A stretch of 64,000 nt of DNA, from positions 1 to 64,000 of the forward strand of contig CAZAKI010000005.1 of the NCBI GenBank assembly GCA_964485855.1, written 5' to 3'. The stretch's first letter is position 1, and each line of letters opens with the position of its first letter. The notes under the pieces are model-generated. The model searched no databases, was not told the origin of the DNA, and worked only from the letters and a program-made list of their open reading frames with translations. A program made the translations under genes and the position numbers. Origin of the DNA: UBA993 sp964485855 (GTDB lineage Bacteria > Bacillota > Dethiobacteria > DTU022). Shown in pieces: positions 62,515 through 64,000 of this stretch.

Positions 62515-64000
62515 TCATAGCGGCTTATCAAGGTTGAAGAGTTTACGCATAGATGGGTCAAGTGGATTGGCATTAATTGTTTTGTAATGATCGTAATAAA
62601 CCAAGCCTGGTTTACCACCCGGCTGACGTCTTACATGCCTGATTTCCGTGTAATCGATATCTACAGCGCTTTTATCACAACCCCGACTGAAGAAGGCTGC
62701 TAAAAAAGCGGCTTCCTGCAGGTCTTGTTCAAGGGGCGGCCAGTTTGTTTCTTTAAGTAAAACATGGCTGCCCGGAAGCTGACGGATATGAAACCAGATG
62801 TCCCGGCGCACGGCGGCTTTAAATGTAACATAGTCGTTTTGACGGTTATTTCTGCCCACCAGGATCGTTCGTCCAGCTGATGTTTTAAAAGACAGAGGCT
62901 GTGGCAAGCTGTCAGTTTTAATTTTATTTTTCTGCTTATTTTTTAGATAACCGGCCTTTACCAGTTCCTGGCGTATTTCGGTCAGAGAACTCATATTTCC
63001 GGTTTCAATCGAATAAAGTATACTTTGACAATAGTTGATTTCATGATCAACCAGTCTGAGTTGTTTCTGTACTTTTTCCCGTCCTGTTTTAGCCTTCCGG
63101 TATAGGTTGAAGTATCGCTTCGCATTTGCCGCAGCGGTTTCGGCCGGTTTTAAAGGCACCGAAACGGTTGTATCCGGATCGTATAAATTGGGTAGTTCTA
63201 CAGATTTTGCACCACGGGGTACCCTTTCTCCGAATGTCAGGAGCAATTCGCCAAAAATCCTATACTGGGGAGCTTTTTCCGCTTTTTGCAGATCTTTTCC
63301 CAGGGCATCCTTTTTCCGTTTTAAACTGTTGATTCTTTTTTGAACCGCATTGCTGAGCATCTTTTTTTCAGCATCTTCATTGGCGGCTCCGATCAGCTCT
63401 GTATAACACTGGTCAAGCATTGAGTTAAAATCGGGGAATAAAACCGGTTGTTCCTGCTGTTGAAAGCTTAGACGTATACTGCTGCAAACACCCATTTTTG
63501 CATACCAGAGAGGTTTATGCAGCCCCTGTTCGGTGTTATAAAACAATTCTTTCAATGCTTTGTATAATGGGTCAAGTTTATCCAACGCAAACTGATCAGT
63601 CCCGCTAATGCGATAAATCATCTCACGGGCGATTAGGGGACTAATTCCGCCTACAGTTTTGAGTAAACTTTCTTCCGGGGTTTTCCCCTCTGTGCTAAAA
63701 TGGGCGCGGAACTGTTCTTTAAAATCCACTTGTTCCATTTCTAAAGGATTGAGTTTGTTTTGCCCGGGGGCTTCCCTGTATATTTCTCCGGGAAGAATAG
63801 CGCGGTACGGGTTATTATCAATAGACACGGTGCGGGCCGCTCCTAGAATAGTCTTGGAATTGTTGATTAAAATTAAATTACTGCGACGACCCATTAATTC
63901 AGCAATCAATTTGACGGCTGGAAAACCGTCTGGCGGATCAAAGGTTATTTCAATAATCCGTTCCAGGGGAGGGGTAACGATGGACGACACCTTGCCGCCG
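62515..64000 (-). CDS. rqcH: Ribosome quality control factor RqcH (NFACT), 5' end outside window
   Basis: RqcH (Rqc2/NEMF homologue) binds obstructed large ribosomal subunits and adds C-terminal alanine tails to stalled peptides. The visible 495 residues start within the NFACT-N domain (LIAELMGRRSNLILI near the beginning) and continue through coiled-coil helices (NSLKRKKDALGKDLQKAEKA) to the NFACT-R domain with ILVGRNNRQNDYVTFK, DIWFHIRQLPGSHVLLK and DIDYTEIRHVRRQPGGKPGL. About 90 N-terminal residues are missing because the frame runs off the window at 64000. It converges on rluD, 22 bases apart. YlmH, which acts in the same process, is 6 kb away. Confidence 0.93.
   Translation of the reverse strand, partial: GGKVSSIVTPPLERIIEITFDPPDGFPAVKLIAELMGRRSNLILINNSKTILGAARTVSIDNNPYRAILPGEIYREAPGQNKLNPLEMEQVDFKEQFRAHFSTEGKTPEESLLKTVGGISPLIAREMIYRISGTDQFALDKLDPLYKALKELFYNTEQGLHKPLWYAKMGVCSSIRLSFQQQEQPVLFPDFNSMLDQCYTELIGAANEDAEKKMLSNAVQKRINSLKRKKDALGKDLQKAEKAPQYRIFGELLLTFGERVPRGAKSVELPNLYDPDTTVSVPLKPAETAAANAKRYFNLYRKAKTGREKVQKQLRLVDHEINYCQSILYSIETGNMSSLTEIRQELVKAGYLKNKQKNKIKTDSLPQPLSFKTSAGRTILVGRNNRQNDYVTFKAAVRRDIWFHIRQLPGSHVLLKETNWPPLEQDLQEAAFLAAFFSRGCDKSAVDIDYTEIRHVRRQPGGKPGLVYYDHYKTINANPLDPSMRKLFNLDKPL

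Noticed and set aside
1..64000. CRISPR arrays, insertion sequences, prophage or integrase genes
   Set aside because: No regularly spaced repeats, transposase motifs or phage structural genes were seen, and gene content and order are those of a conserved chromosome core.

Overview
The window looks like a chromosomal segment of an anaerobic member of the Bacillota, probably a Clostridia-like lineage. The support is gene order (dcw cluster; ylmD-ylmE-yggT-ylmH-divIVA-ileS-lspA; secDF-recJ-relA-dtd-hisS-aspS), strong AGGAGG-type ribosome binding sites with frequent TTG/GTG starts, an ileS T-box, and a class III (oxygen-sensitive) ribonucleotide reductase as the only reductase present. It appears to come from a draft or metagenome assembly, because it contains two 100-N gaps. 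Nearly all genes are on the + strand and densely packed. No phage, insertion sequence, CRISPR array or plasmid gene was seen.

Layout. 1-5.7 kb: tRNA-Arg(CCG), an M16 peptidase pair (ymfF/ymfH-like) and a large class III aminotransferase fused to an acyl-ACP-reductase-like domain. 5.8-12.8 kb: proS, 5-formyl-THF cyclo-ligase, a TetR regulator, a metallophosphoesterase, a GH1 beta-glucosidase, fdhD, and a P-loop/Asp23-like protein on the minus strand. 12.8-20.9 kb: aromatic and histidine biosynthesis (aroA, hisD-hisB-hisA-hisI-hisK-like, ogt, aroC, aroB). 20.9-32.6 kb: an HD protein, secD-secF, a LapA-domain protein, recJ, relA, dtd and one open frame encoding both HisRS and AspRS. 32.7 kb: a 6S RNA. 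32.9-35.1 kb: two tandem mgtE genes, the first interrupted by a gap. 35.3-49.3 kb: the dcw cluster mraZ-rsmH-ftsL-ftsI-murF-mraY-murD-ftsW-murG-murB-ftsQ-ftsA-ftsZ, closed by a strong terminator. 49.35-52.5 kb: nrdR-nrdD-nrdG behind a promoter with tandem NrdR boxes. 52.5-57.0 kb: the ylm group and divIVA. 57.0-62.5 kb: T-box-ileS, lspA, lgt, rluD. 62.5-64 kb: the 3' part of rqcH on the minus strand.

Most of the window is ordinary housekeeping. The points worth attention are: (1) the 875-residue aminotransferase/acyl-ACP-reductase fusion, which keeps the expected PLP lysine, Rossmann glycines and catalytic-type cysteine and could convert an acyl thioester through an aldehyde to an amine; (2) the 1030-residue HisRS-AspRS fusion, in which the AspRS half has no start codon of its own before its conserved core; (3) an artificial assembly gap inside ftsL, flanked by an exact 55-bp duplicate whose collapse restores the reading frame; (4) absences from otherwise conserved clusters (murE, murC, sepF, spoIIGA-sigE-sigG, hisF/hisH/hisG/hisE); (5) readable regulatory sites (MraZ boxes, NrdR boxes, T-box, 6S RNA). 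All family assignments rest on reading motifs and gene order; no database search was run.
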